64,000 nucleotides of DNA from NCBI GenBank assembly GCA_905181585.1, contig CAJIYG010000002.1, forward strand, positions 248,001-312,000. Direction: 5' to 3'. The DNA is from an uncultured Flavobacteriales bacterium (GTDB lineage Bacteria > Bacteroidota > Bacteroidia > Flavobacteriales > BACL11). The translations under genes were made by a program, and so were the position numbers. The notes below the pieces were generated by a model. That model searched no databases. It saw only the letters and a program-made list of their open reading frames with translations, and was not told the DNA's origin. Of this stretch, positions 45,558-55,023 are shown in pieces. The stretch's first letter is position 1. Each line of letters opens with the position of its first letter.

Positions 45558-48080
45558 TTATTTATTAGTTTCTAAAGACTCAATAAGAAATAAAAGATAT
45601 TGTTTATGCTGCTTAGATTGTAAATCTCCAATATTATTATTAAGATTATCTTTTAACCATGATAAATTATAAAAAGCAGAACTTTTTGACAAATTATCGA
45701 ACCTAGATTTATTATCTAATATTTTAATTAATCTATTGACATAAGTAACTTGAAGATTTTGTCTAATTGTTGAAATATTAGAATTAAGATCTGATTTAAA
45801 AATTGAATTTCTTAAATCAATCATGTAGTAAGGTAATTTATATTCATTACCATAAAGACTTGAATTAGATAGCCTTAACAACACATTTGGATGAAGTAAA
45901 TGATCGAGTAATCTATTTTGATATCTTAAAATTCGTTGATGTATTGTTGGATCAGTTGAAACATTAAAGCCTCTCCTCTGCTTTTGCAAATAAGGAAATA
46001 AATCTTCTTGAAGAAGTATTTTATTACTAAATGCATATTTAGATAAAATATCCATAGCTCTTTTTTGAGTTTCCTTATCTACACTTTCAAAAGGTTTTTT
46101 ATCTGATTTCTGATCTGTATGTGATAAATCAATATGTACACCTCCTATCTGTCTTGTAACAATATTTAGAGCTTGATAATATGAAAACACAAGATTGATA
46201 TAAGATCTATAAAGTTCCTCATATGTATCATTTTCTAATGTATATTTAGATTTTAGATTTTTTAATATATCAATTACCATATTAATCTTATCAACTGAAT
46301 GATCTAATTGATTACTAGATAAATCATAAATCATAGCATTTGGATCAGATCCTTTTCCTGGCGATCTCATATCTAGAGCATCATTTGCAAATGCTAATTC
46401 TTTTTCAGTAGATCTAGAAAGAATATTTGAAATTTCAATTTCTTCATTTTCATTAAACTCAGAATATCCAAATTGAATTGCCCAAACATCATAAAAACCT
46501 GGTTTAACATCAAAAAATAATGCTTGCTCATCAGAATTTTTATTAATATTGATAGCAGGATAATCCATTACCGAGGATGTGACACCTTTTTCATCTACAA
46601 TTTTCTTATTATTTAACTCTTCAGTAGTTAGTAATGCACTGGCTTTAAAATTATGATTTAGTCCTAAAGTATGTCCCACTTCATGAAGAACTAAACGATA
46701 AAGTGATTGCTTTACTAGTTCTTTCTCCATTTCTTCTCCAAGATTCATATTTTTTATATGACTAAACCCTAGTGAGTTTTCAATTTGTTGAAAATGAGAA
46801 GCAGTACAACAATTTTTATCTTCAGAACTATTATCATTATATAAATCATCAGCAACAATTCTGTTTGTAATATAAGTCCACTCTAGCATGATATCAGCTC
46901 CTAATATCTCTCCAGTTTTAGGATTTACAAAAGAAGGGCCATATCCTCCCCAAGGAGGATTTGGAGATGATGTCCATCTTAATACATTATATCTAATATC
47001 TCCAGCATCCCATTCAGCAGAATCTGGTTGAACCTTTACTTGTATAGCATTTAGAAATCCAGCTTTTTTAAATGCAATATTCCATCTTTCAACACCCTCT
47101 TTTATAATATCTCTAAATTCTAATGGAGTTGTATTCTCAATCCAGTAAACTATTGGCTTAATAGGTTCAGAGAATTCTTTTGTAGAATCTTTTTTTTCTA
47201 ATCTCCACCTATTAATAAAATCTCTATAGTTGACTTGATCTAAAGTCGTCATATTATTAGATTGAGTAGTAAAAAATCCAACTCGTGTATCATCAACTCT
47301 TGGAATATATTTATCATCTGGCATTTTAACAAGACTATGTTGAACTAATACTGATACATTTCTTGAATCAGTTATAGCACCCCCTCCTCTACTAGATGGA
47401 TATTTACTTTCATAAAAATAATTTACCACTACATCAGTATTCTCAGGATAACTTCTAATCTTGTCATATCTTGTTTTGTTCTTACTTAGATTTCCTAATT
47501 TAAAACCTCTATAAGAGCCAGGGTAAGAATATTTTACTTGCTGAAAGGATTCATTAAGAAAGATATTATCAGCATTTAAAAGGAATCTTTTCTTGTCACT
47601 GCTTGTTGCAATAATAGATTCAGAAATAATAATAGGAGTATTAATATTTGTATTTTCAGCTTTTTTAAGAGGGCTATCATTATCAAAATAATAAGATGTA
47701 TTTTTTATTGTAAAATCAATTTTATTATAAAATTTATTAATCTTAATAATTTTAGAACCTCTGTATCTTCCTTTTACAGCTCCAGCATCTGTAACTCCAT
47801 TTTCAAAATAACTGAAGTAAATAAATTCTTTGTTAAGATGACTAGAATCAATTTCTATATAAGATTTACCATCTTTTTTACTCTGATAAATATTAAAAAG
47901 GCCTTCATATAAATTGCAATTTTTTGTTTTTTTTGTAAACTCATCTAAAGATTTAACTTGATTTTTAGAAGATTTTTCTTTCTTAGTATTATTTCCAAAT
48001 GCAGAATATTGTGCAAAAGAAAAATGACATGATAAAACAGTAATTAATAATGTTAAAATTAATTTATTATTCATTTTCAT
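45558..48080 (-). CDS. Large secreted zinc-dependent metalloprotease (DUF5117/DUF5118-type metzincin)
   Basis: An 840-residue exported protein with an N-terminal signal peptide (about residues 1-23, KLILTLLITVLSCHFSFAQ). The zinc-binding motif HEVGHTLGLNH lies at 466-476 with a likely Met-turn in SSVMDYPAI, so it is a metzincin. The upstream region (about 60-240) and the linker with WIENTTPLEFRDIIKEGVERWNIAF match the large Bacteroidota zinc-dependent metalloprotease family that combines DUF5118, DUF5117 and DUF4953 modules. About 350 residues follow the active site, ending in an alpha-helical part. The substrate is unknown; export suggests use of external or periplasmic protein. It follows the TPR gene by 6 bases. 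Confidence 0.88.
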   Translation of the reverse strand: MKMNNKLILTLLITVLSCHFSFAQYSAFGNNTKKEKSSKNQVKSLDEFTKKTKNCNLYEGLFNIYQSKKDGKSYIEIDSSHLNKEFIYFSYFENGVTDAGAVKGRYRGSKIIKINKFYNKIDFTIKNTSYYFDNDSPLKKAENTNINTPIIISESIIATSSDKKRFLLNADNIFLNESFQQVKYSYPGSYRGFKLGNLSKNKTRYDKIRSYPENTDVVVNYFYESKYPSSRGGGAITDSRNVSVLVQHSLVKMPDDKYIPRVDDTRVGFFTTQSNNMTTLDQVNYRDFINRWRLEKKDSTKEFSEPIKPIVYWIENTTPLEFRDIIKEGVERWNIAFKKAGFLNAIQVKVQPDSAEWDAGDIRYNVLRWTSSPNPPWGGYGPSFVNPKTGEILGADIMLEWTYITNRIVADDLYNDNSSEDKNCCTASHFQQIENSLGFSHIKNMNLGEEMEKELVKQSLYRLVLHEVGHTLGLNHNFKASALLTTEELNNKKIVDEKGVTSSVMDYPAININKNSDEQALFFDVKPGFYDVWAIQFGYSEFNENEEIEISNILSRSTEKELAFANDALDMRSPGKGSDPNAMIYDLSSNQLDHSVDKINMVIDILKNLKSKYTLENDTYEELYRSYINLVFSYYQALNIVTRQIGGVHIDLSHTDQKSDKKPFESVDKETQKRAMDILSKYAFSNKILLQEDLFPYLQKQRRGFNVSTDPTIHQRILRYQNRLLDHLLHPNVLLRLSNSSLYGNEYKLPYYMIDLRNSIFKSDLNSNISTIRQNLQVTYVNRLIKILDNKSRFDNLSKSSAFYNLSWLKDNLNNNIGDLQSKQHKQYLLFLIESLETNK

Positions 48081-48086
48081 AATTTT

Positions 48087-49256
48087 TTATAGTTGTGAAA
48101 TTTGACGTTTAATATCTTCAGACTTTTTATAATCCCCTTTCATATAATACAATTGTTTTAAAGATAAAAGTGTATTCTTATCTTTTGGGTTGATTGCATA
48201 AGCAGATTCTAAAAATGGAAGACCTTTATCAAAAAACATATCTGCTTCTTTTTTAAGTTTTTTATATTTAGCATCATTACTTGTCGCATTAGCAGAATTA
48301 TTTAATTCAACTGCTTTATTAAAATATAATGCACCTAAATTATAATTACTTCCAAATGAAGATGGATCTAATTTAATTGCGTTATTATAATCTTCTTCAG
48401 CTTCTTTAATTTTTCCTTCTTGATCATAAATTGTTCCTCTATTAAAATATAATAAACTATTCTCTGAATCTAATTCAATTGCTTCCCCTAATTTTTCTAT
48501 TAATTCTAATGTTCTTCCAAGTTCAATAAATAAGTTAATCTCTGTATTAATAATTGACTGATCATCTTCAAACATATCTCTTCCAAGAGATAAATATTCA
48601 ATAGCTTTTTCCATCTTATCTTCACTTTTATAAATATTACTCATTGAAATATAGATAGAAGGTTCATTGAAATTAAGATTAATTAATTTCTGTAAAAGTT
48701 TCTTAGAAAGTTCATTATTCTTTAACTTGCTAGAAGCAAAAAAAGAATTATATAAAATAGTTTCTTCTGTAATATTACCTCTTTTAAGTTGATCTTCTTC
48801 ATCAAAAGGAATGATATCAAAAATCTTTTCATATAATTCTATAGACCTTTTATATTCTTTCAGATTATACTTGTCAATAGCAACATTAAATAACTTATAT
48901 CCACATTGAATCAATCCTGCTAAAACATCTTCCTTTGGAGTCCATTTCTTTACAATAATTTTATCTTTTTTTCCTTTTTGTAAACATTTAATAAAAGAAT
49001 CTGTAGCTTTAAGAGTAGCATTATTATCAAGCTCTGGTTTCTTTAAAGCAATTTCTAAATAAATTGGAGCTCTATAATTCCACATTTTAGGATCATTAGA
49101 GGTGGATTCATTTAAAAATGCTTCATCGATATATTTTTTTGCTTCATCAAGTTTTTCTTGCCTTAAAGCAATTGATGCATTAACAATATTGTGTTTTTGA
49201 GCAAAACAAGTATTTGATATAATTGTTAATAATAAAATTATTATAACGTTTCTCAT
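48087..49256 (-). CDS. Exported TPR-repeat protein
   Basis: A protein of about 389 residues with a signal peptide (MRNVIIILLLTIISNTCFAQ) and many tetratricopeptide repeats. Clear repeats include PSIYISMSNIYKSEDKMEKAIEYLSLG, SLLYFNRGTIYDQEGKIKEAEEDYNNAIKLDP in parts, and TLLSLKQLYYMKGDYKKSEDIKRQI. TPR proteins act as scaffolds; the partner is unknown. The ATG at 49256 is preferred over 49277 because it gives a clean signal peptide and avoids overlap with the M16 gene. It lies between two extracytoplasmic peptidase genes, all with gaps of a few bases, so a shared complex or pathway is plausible. Confidence 0.85.
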   Translation of the reverse strand: MRNVIIILLLTIISNTCFAQKHNIVNASIALRQEKLDEAKKYIDEAFLNESTSNDPKMWNYRAPIYLEIALKKPELDNNATLKATDSFIKCLQKGKKDKIIVKKWTPKEDVLAGLIQCGYKLFNVAIDKYNLKEYKRSIELYEKIFDIIPFDEEDQLKRGNITEETILYNSFFASSKLKNNELSKKLLQKLINLNFNEPSIYISMSNIYKSEDKMEKAIEYLSLGRDMFEDDQSIINTEINLFIELGRTLELIEKLGEAIELDSENSLLYFNRGTIYDQEGKIKEAEEDYNNAIKLDPSSFGSNYNLGALYFNKAVELNNSANATSNDAKYKKLKKEADMFFDKGLPFLESAYAINPKDKNTLLSLKQLYYMKGDYKKSEDIKRQISQL

Positions 49257-49260
49257 AATA

Positions 49261-52116
49261 TTAATATTTAAGTTCATTTATTTTAAATTTAAATTTTGTG
49301 CCATCTTTAGAAGAAGATAAGTTTTCTAATTTTTTCTTAATCAAATATTTATTACCTACAATAACTACAGACATTTCACTTGGTTTTATTTTTTTAGAGG
49401 CAATTGAATTAACTTCATCAAGACTAATAGAGTTTAATATCTCTGCTTGTTTATCTACATATGAAGGGTCTAAATCATATGTTAAAATTCTATTTAAGAA
49501 ACCTAGTTTTTGATTTGGTGTTTCATATTTAAGAGAAGCTGAATTTAAAAATGATTTTTTTGTTGAATTAAGTTCACTAGCTGTAATTCCTCCATTTGTA
49601 TAATTATCAAGAATACTAAAGATCTCTATTAAAGCACTATCAGTAACTTCTGTTTTTACGCTAGTCTGAATACCAAATGCTCCTTGATCTTTACCTCCTG
49701 AGAAAAAAGAATATGCACCGTAAGTAAAACCTTTATCTTCTCTTAGATTTAAAAACAATCTCCCACTTGCACCACCTCCTAAAGATTGATTCATAATTTG
49801 AGATTTAAAAAATTCTCCATCTACATCATAAGAATCAGATTTATGCCCCATAATAATAAAAGATTGTGACGCCCCTTCCTTGTCTATTAAATAAATTTGA
49901 GTTACATCATCTTCAGGAAATTCAAAATTACTTGGAATAGAAATATCTTTACCCTTCCAGTTTTTTAAAAAATCGAGATTTTTATAAAATTCTTCTTGAG
50001 ATATATTTCCAACGCATACTAATTCACTAACTGAAGGAGAGTAATTATTATAAAATTCTTTAACATCTTTAATTTTAATTTTCTTAATATTTTTTTCATT
50101 AGTAGATCTTCCATAAGGTGTTTCTCCATATAATACGCTTTCCATTGCATTCATTGCGAGAAATTGTGCATTCTTCTTAGATGACTCAAGTCCTTCAATA
50201 TTTGTCTTTTTTATTCTTTTAAAATCTTCTTCATTAAAAGCAGGATTAAACAACTTTTCTTTTGCAATTTCTAACGTCTTAGTAAGATTATCTGTTAAGG
50301 TTTCAATATACATCATAGTTCCCTCATTATCACTTGAAAAATTAATAGAGCTACCAAGTTTCTGTAATTCAACACTAATATCTTCTGAAGACATGTTTAC
50401 AGTACTTTCATTCATCATTTGTGCAGTTAAATCTGAAACCCCTATTTTTTTATCATTTTCCAAAAGAGAACCACCATTAATTTTTAATCTTAAATATATT
50501 TTTGGAACCTCATTAGTTTCAGAAAATATAGTTTTTAGTCCATTTCCAAAAATTTCATTATAAAAAGTTGGAATAGTTGGTTTTTTTGGAGTAGTTGGGT
50601 CAGGTTGAAGACTCCTATCAAACTTATCAATGGCTTTAACATAATTAAGATTTTCATACTGAGGGTCCTCATCTAATATAAGATTAGAGTTAGGATTAAC
50701 GCTAATCATAGAATCTAATTCTTTAACAAAAGGGCTCTTTGGTTTAACAGTCATGATAACTGCTTTTCTATTCTTAATATATTTATTATATACTCTAAGA
50801 ATATCTTCCCTACTAACATTTTTATATCTCTCAATTTCAGAAGAAATATTATATTTTCCTCTTGCTAACCACTCCCAAGAAGAAATCATGCTAGCCTTTG
50901 AAGAAATAGAAGTTTTCATATCAATACTTTGACTTATCATTTCAGTTTTAACCATTTCTAAATCCTCATCAGAAAAGCCTTTTTCTTCCCATTCAGCTAT
51001 TGTATTTCTAATGTCTGATTCTATATTGTTAAAATATATTCCTTGATCTTCTTGCCAATCAGGAAATGAAAGAACTGTAAATTTAAACTCTCCAGATAAT
51101 TCTCTACATGGGTGACTAACTCCTGCTTGTATAGCTTTTTCACTTTTAACAAAATTTTTGTAAAAGATTGATTTTTTTCCTTGTCCCATCAAAGCAGCTA
51201 ACATATCCAATGGAGCTTCATCTTTATGGTAATTTGCAACTGTAGGAAAAATAATATCAGTTAGAGGTAAATAAACATTGTCTGTGTAAGAAGTGTATAG
51301 ATCACTTGATAACCTAGGAACATTTGCCTTTTGTTTTTTCACCTCTGCTCCTCTTGGAATTGAGCCAAAATATTTTTCAACAAGTTTTAGAACATTACTC
51401 GATTGAACATCTCCAGTAACAGTTAAAATTGCATTATTTGGACCATACCATCTTAGAAAAAAATTCTTTAAATCTTCTAAATTTGCCCTATCTAAGTCAT
51501 CAACATAACCAATTACTGGCCAATTATATGGATGAGATGGAGGATAAAGTGTTTGCCCAATAACTTCATACATCATACCATATTGTTGACTAATTTGATT
51601 TTGATATTTTTCATTTTTTACAGCATCACGTTGATTTTCAAATTTTTCAGGGGTTACTGCATCTAAAAGAAAACCCATTCTGTCAGCTTCTAACCATAAA
51701 GCAGTTTCTAAATAATTAGAAGGCATTGTTTGGAAATAAACTGTTCTATCATATGTAGTATTTCCATTCATATTTCCTCCTGATTCACTAACAATTTTAA
51801 AATGTCGTTCATCTTCAACGTTTTCAGAGCCTTGAAACATCATATGTTCAAAAAAGTGAGCAAAACCAGATTTACCAGCAGTTTCTCTATTAGAACCTAC
51901 ATGATAAGTTACATGAACATGAACTACAGGATCTGAATTGTCTTCATGTATCAATAATGTTAAACCATTTGGCAGTAGCCATTTTTCATATGAAATATCT
52001 AAAGGATCTGCACTTGGATTATTTAATAAAACTGATTCTTTCTTATCATCAGCAAATGAAGAAAAAGAAAAAGAAAAGACTAAGACTACTAAAAGTAGAT
52101 TTCTGAATATATACAT
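49261..52116 (-). CDS. Exported M16 (insulinase/pitrilysin) family zinc peptidase
   Basis: A 951-residue two-lobed M16 peptidase. A signal peptide (about residues 1-22, NLLLVVLVFSFSFSSFA) is followed by the inverted zinc motif H-x2-E-H in GFAHFFEHMMFQG (H87, E90 and H91), with the distal glutamate in AVKNEKYQ at about 169. The second lobe (about residues 500-950) repeats the fold but lacks the zinc motif, and contains the Y-G-A-Y-S region of the clam-shell substrate chamber (GFTYGAYSFF). These peptidases digest peptides trapped in the chamber. It heads the M16-TPR-metzincin run, each separated by a few bases. Confidence 0.93.
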   Translation of the reverse strand: MYIFRNLLLVVLVFSFSFSSFADDKKESVLLNNPSADPLDISYEKWLLPNGLTLLIHEDNSDPVVHVHVTYHVGSNRETAGKSGFAHFFEHMMFQGSENVEDERHFKIVSESGGNMNGNTTYDRTVYFQTMPSNYLETALWLEADRMGFLLDAVTPEKFENQRDAVKNEKYQNQISQQYGMMYEVIGQTLYPPSHPYNWPVIGYVDDLDRANLEDLKNFFLRWYGPNNAILTVTGDVQSSNVLKLVEKYFGSIPRGAEVKKQKANVPRLSSDLYTSYTDNVYLPLTDIIFPTVANYHKDEAPLDMLAALMGQGKKSIFYKNFVKSEKAIQAGVSHPCRELSGEFKFTVLSFPDWQEDQGIYFNNIESDIRNTIAEWEEKGFSDEDLEMVKTEMISQSIDMKTSISSKASMISSWEWLARGKYNISSEIERYKNVSREDILRVYNKYIKNRKAVIMTVKPKSPFVKELDSMISVNPNSNLILDEDPQYENLNYVKAIDKFDRSLQPDPTTPKKPTIPTFYNEIFGNGLKTIFSETNEVPKIYLRLKINGGSLLENDKKIGVSDLTAQMMNESTVNMSSEDISVELQKLGSSINFSSDNEGTMMYIETLTDNLTKTLEIAKEKLFNPAFNEEDFKRIKKTNIEGLESSKKNAQFLAMNAMESVLYGETPYGRSTNEKNIKKIKIKDVKEFYNNYSPSVSELVCVGNISQEEFYKNLDFLKNWKGKDISIPSNFEFPEDDVTQIYLIDKEGASQSFIIMGHKSDSYDVDGEFFKSQIMNQSLGGGASGRLFLNLREDKGFTYGAYSFFSGGKDQGAFGIQTSVKTEVTDSALIEIFSILDNYTNGGITASELNSTKKSFLNSASLKYETPNQKLGFLNRILTYDLDPSYVDKQAEILNSISLDEVNSIASKKIKPSEMSVVIVGNKYLIKKKLENLSSSKDGTKFKFKINELKY

Positions 52117-52213
52117 GATAATTATTATTACAATTTATCATGCAAAAATATCATATTTAAATAATAATATTAAATTTTACTAATAATAAGATAAGAATTT
52201 GATTTTTAACACA

Positions 52214-54832
52214 TTAAAACAACTCAGGTGTAGTGTTAGTGGAATCATTTGACTCTTCATCATCGTCATTATCATCACTATCACTTATATCTTTATCGTT
52301 ATTATTTTCTATTGTAGTATTTTCAACTGCTGGAGATTTTATAATTGTTTCATTTTCAATTAACTCTTCTTCAGAAATATTATCATCTTCTTCCCATTTA
52401 GAAACTTTTGCAACTGATGCAATAGCATCACCATCTCTTAATCTTATTAATTTAACTCCCTGGGTTGCTCTTCCCATAACCCTTAAAGTATCAACTCCTA
52501 TCCTTATAGTAACTCCAGATTTGTTAATGACCATCAAATCATCGTTGTCAGTAACATTTTTTAGAGATATTAAGTTACCTGTTTTTTCAGTAACATTAAT
52601 TGTTTTAACTCCCTTACCTCCCCTATTTGTAATTCTATAATCATCAACTGCTGATCTTTTACCATACCCATTTTCAGACACTACTAAAACTGTTGAATCA
52701 ACATCTTCAATACAAATCATCCCAACAACTTCATCCTTATCATTAGCAAGTCTTATTCCTCTAACTCCGCTAGCAGTTCTTCCCATTGAACGAACTTTTT
52801 CTTCTTCAAAATGTATAGCTTTTCCAGATTTAACTGCCATCATAATATGAGATCTACCTGTTGTCATTTTAGCTTCAAGTAATTGATCTCCTTCTTTAAT
52901 AGTTATTGCATTTATTCCGTTTGTTCTTGGTCTAGAGTATGCTTCTAATGTAGTCTTCTTAACAACTCCTTTTTTTGTACACATCATAATATAATTAGAA
53001 TTGATGTATTCTTCATCTTTAAGATCCTTTGTATTTATATAAGCCATTACTTTATCATCTTTAGGAATATTAATAATGTTTTGAATAGCTCTTCCTTTTG
53101 ATGTTTTACTTCCTTCAGGAATTTCATAAACTTTTAACCAAAAACATCTTCCTTGTTCTGTAAAAAATAGCATATAATCATGGTTGTTAGCCATAACCAT
53201 TTCCTCAACAAAATCTTCATCTCTTGTTGTGGCTCCTCTAGAGCCAACTCCTCCTCTACCTTGAGATTTATAATCACTTAATGTAGTTCTCTTAATATAA
53301 CCTAAATGTGAAATTGTAATAAGAACTTCATCATTAGGAATCATGTCTTCAATACTAACTTCTGAAGATGAATATTCAATATTAGATCTTCTATCATCTC
53401 CATACTTTTCTTTAACTTCTTTTAAATCGTCAGTTAGCATAGAAAATCTAAGATTTTCATCGGAAAGAATTTCATTAAATCTTTTAATTTTATTCATAAT
53501 CTCCTCATGTTCAGCCTTAATCTTATCCATTTCTAGACCCGTGAGTTTTTGAAGTCTCAAATCTAAAATAGCTCTAGCTTGAATATCTGATAATTTAAAA
53601 TCGTTAATTAATCCGTGTCTTGCATCTTCAGGTGTTCTTGATGATCTAATTAGTTTAATAATAGCATCAAGATTATCTAAAGCAATTAATAAACCTTCAA
53701 GAATATGAGCTCTCTTCTCTGCTTGCTTTAATTCAAACTTTGTTTTTCTAATTAAAACATCATGTCTGTGCTCAACAAAGTATTGAATTAATTGCTTTAG
53801 ATTAAGAAGTTGTGGTCTTCCAGCAACTAAAGCAATATTATTAACACTAAAAGATGATTGAAGTGCAGTATATTTATAAAGTTTATTTAGAACAATATTT
53901 GGAATTGAATCCCTTTTTAAATCATAAACGATTCTCATACCATTTCTATCAGATTCATCTCTAATATCTGATATACCCTCTAATTTTTTATTATTTACTA
54001 AATCAGCTGTTTGTTTAATAAGGTTTGACTTATTGACCATGTAAGGAATCTCCTCAACAATAATTCTTTCTCTACCATTTTCTTCATCAAAACGAACTTT
54101 TCCTCTGATAACAATCCTCCCTCTTCCTGTCTCAAAAGCAGATCTAACACCATCATATCCATAAATAGTTCCTCCAGTTGGGAAATCTGGTGCTTTAACA
54201 TTATTCATAAGATCAGAAACTTCTAAATCACCTCTCTTATCGATATACTGTATACAACCATCAACAACTTCAGTAAGGTTATGAGGTGGCATATTTGTTG
54301 CCATACCAACAGCAATACCTGTTGTTCCATTTAAAAGAAGGTTAGGCAATCTAGATGGAAGTACTGATGGCTCTTTAAGAGTATCATCAAAATTATCATT
54401 CCAATCAACTGTATCCTTATCAATATCTAACAACATATCTTCTGAAGTTTTTCTCATTCTAGCTTCAGTATATCTCATTGCAGCAGGATTATCTCCATCA
54501 ACAGAACCAAAATTACCTTGTCCATCAACCATCATATACCTAAGACTCCAGTCTTGAGCCATTCTCACCATAGCATCATAGACGGAAGTGTCACCATGAG
54601 GATGAAATTTTCCTAAAACTTCTCCAACAATTCTAGCAGATTTTTTATATGCTGTGTTTGAACGAACACCAAGTTCATGCATTCCGAAAAGAACTCTTCT
54701 ATGAACTGGTTTAAGACCATCACGAACATCAGGTAAAGCTCTGGAAACAATAACAGACATTGAATAATCAATGTACTTAGATTTCATTTCTTCTTCAATA
54801 TTTATTGAAATAATTTTTTCTCCTTCAGACAT
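52214..54832 (-). CDS. gyrA: DNA gyrase subunit A
   Basis: GyrA cuts and rejoins DNA during negative supercoiling with GyrB. The 872-residue protein contains ALPDVRDGLKPVHRRVLFGM, KFHPHGDTSVYDAMVRMAQ, and AAMRYTEARM with the catalytic tyrosine. The quinolone-determining loop HPHGDTSVYD has threonine-serine at the usual positions. The C-terminal part has the GyrA-box-like QGRGGVGSRG, which distinguishes gyrase from ParC. The last 45 residues are very acidic (DKDISDSDDNDDDEESND), a feature of many gyrases that tunes wrapping. It is divergent from clpC; gyrB is not in the window. Confidence 0.98.
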   Translation of the reverse strand: MSEGEKIISINIEEEMKSKYIDYSMSVIVSRALPDVRDGLKPVHRRVLFGMHELGVRSNTAYKKSARIVGEVLGKFHPHGDTSVYDAMVRMAQDWSLRYMMVDGQGNFGSVDGDNPAAMRYTEARMRKTSEDMLLDIDKDTVDWNDNFDDTLKEPSVLPSRLPNLLLNGTTGIAVGMATNMPPHNLTEVVDGCIQYIDKRGDLEVSDLMNNVKAPDFPTGGTIYGYDGVRSAFETGRGRIVIRGKVRFDEENGRERIIVEEIPYMVNKSNLIKQTADLVNNKKLEGISDIRDESDRNGMRIVYDLKRDSIPNIVLNKLYKYTALQSSFSVNNIALVAGRPQLLNLKQLIQYFVEHRHDVLIRKTKFELKQAEKRAHILEGLLIALDNLDAIIKLIRSSRTPEDARHGLINDFKLSDIQARAILDLRLQKLTGLEMDKIKAEHEEIMNKIKRFNEILSDENLRFSMLTDDLKEVKEKYGDDRRSNIEYSSSEVSIEDMIPNDEVLITISHLGYIKRTTLSDYKSQGRGGVGSRGATTRDEDFVEEMVMANNHDYMLFFTEQGRCFWLKVYEIPEGSKTSKGRAIQNIINIPKDDKVMAYINTKDLKDEEYINSNYIMMCTKKGVVKKTTLEAYSRPRTNGINAITIKEGDQLLEAKMTTGRSHIMMAVKSGKAIHFEEEKVRSMGRTASGVRGIRLANDKDEVVGMICIEDVDSTVLVVSENGYGKRSAVDDYRITNRGGKGVKTINVTEKTGNLISLKNVTDNDDLMVINKSGVTIRIGVDTLRVMGRATQGVKLIRLRDGDAIASVAKVSKWEEDDNISEEELIENETIIKSPAVENTTIENNNDKDISDSDDNDDDEESNDSTNTTPELF

Positions 54833-54982
54833 AATGGTGTTTTTTTTAGTATTAACAAATTAAATAAAATTAGTCTCCCAATCATAAGAAATACTAGAGT
54901 TTTTAGCCATTAAGTTATGAACAAAACTTGTTAAAAAAAATGATGTTATTAGAGACTTAAAATTGTATAATATTAATGTAAA

Positions 54983-55012
54983 TTGCAGTCAAATAGATTA
55001 AAAATAAAATTG
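54983..55012 (+). promoter_or_regulatory. Putative promoter of clpC
   Basis: TTG at 54983-54985, then 19 bases, then TAAAATTG at 55005-55012. The spacing is exactly the Bacteroidota TTG-N19-TAnnTTTG layout, with one mismatch in the -7 box. The box ends 11 bases before the clpC ATG at 55024. Confidence 0.4.
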
Positions 55013-55023
55013 CGTTAAAAAAT

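Noticed and set aside
52233..52640. Plus-strand serine-rich frame of 135 codons opposite the gyrA end
   Set aside because: It is the complement of the acidic aspartate/glutamate tail of GyrA, which yields serine runs when read backwards.
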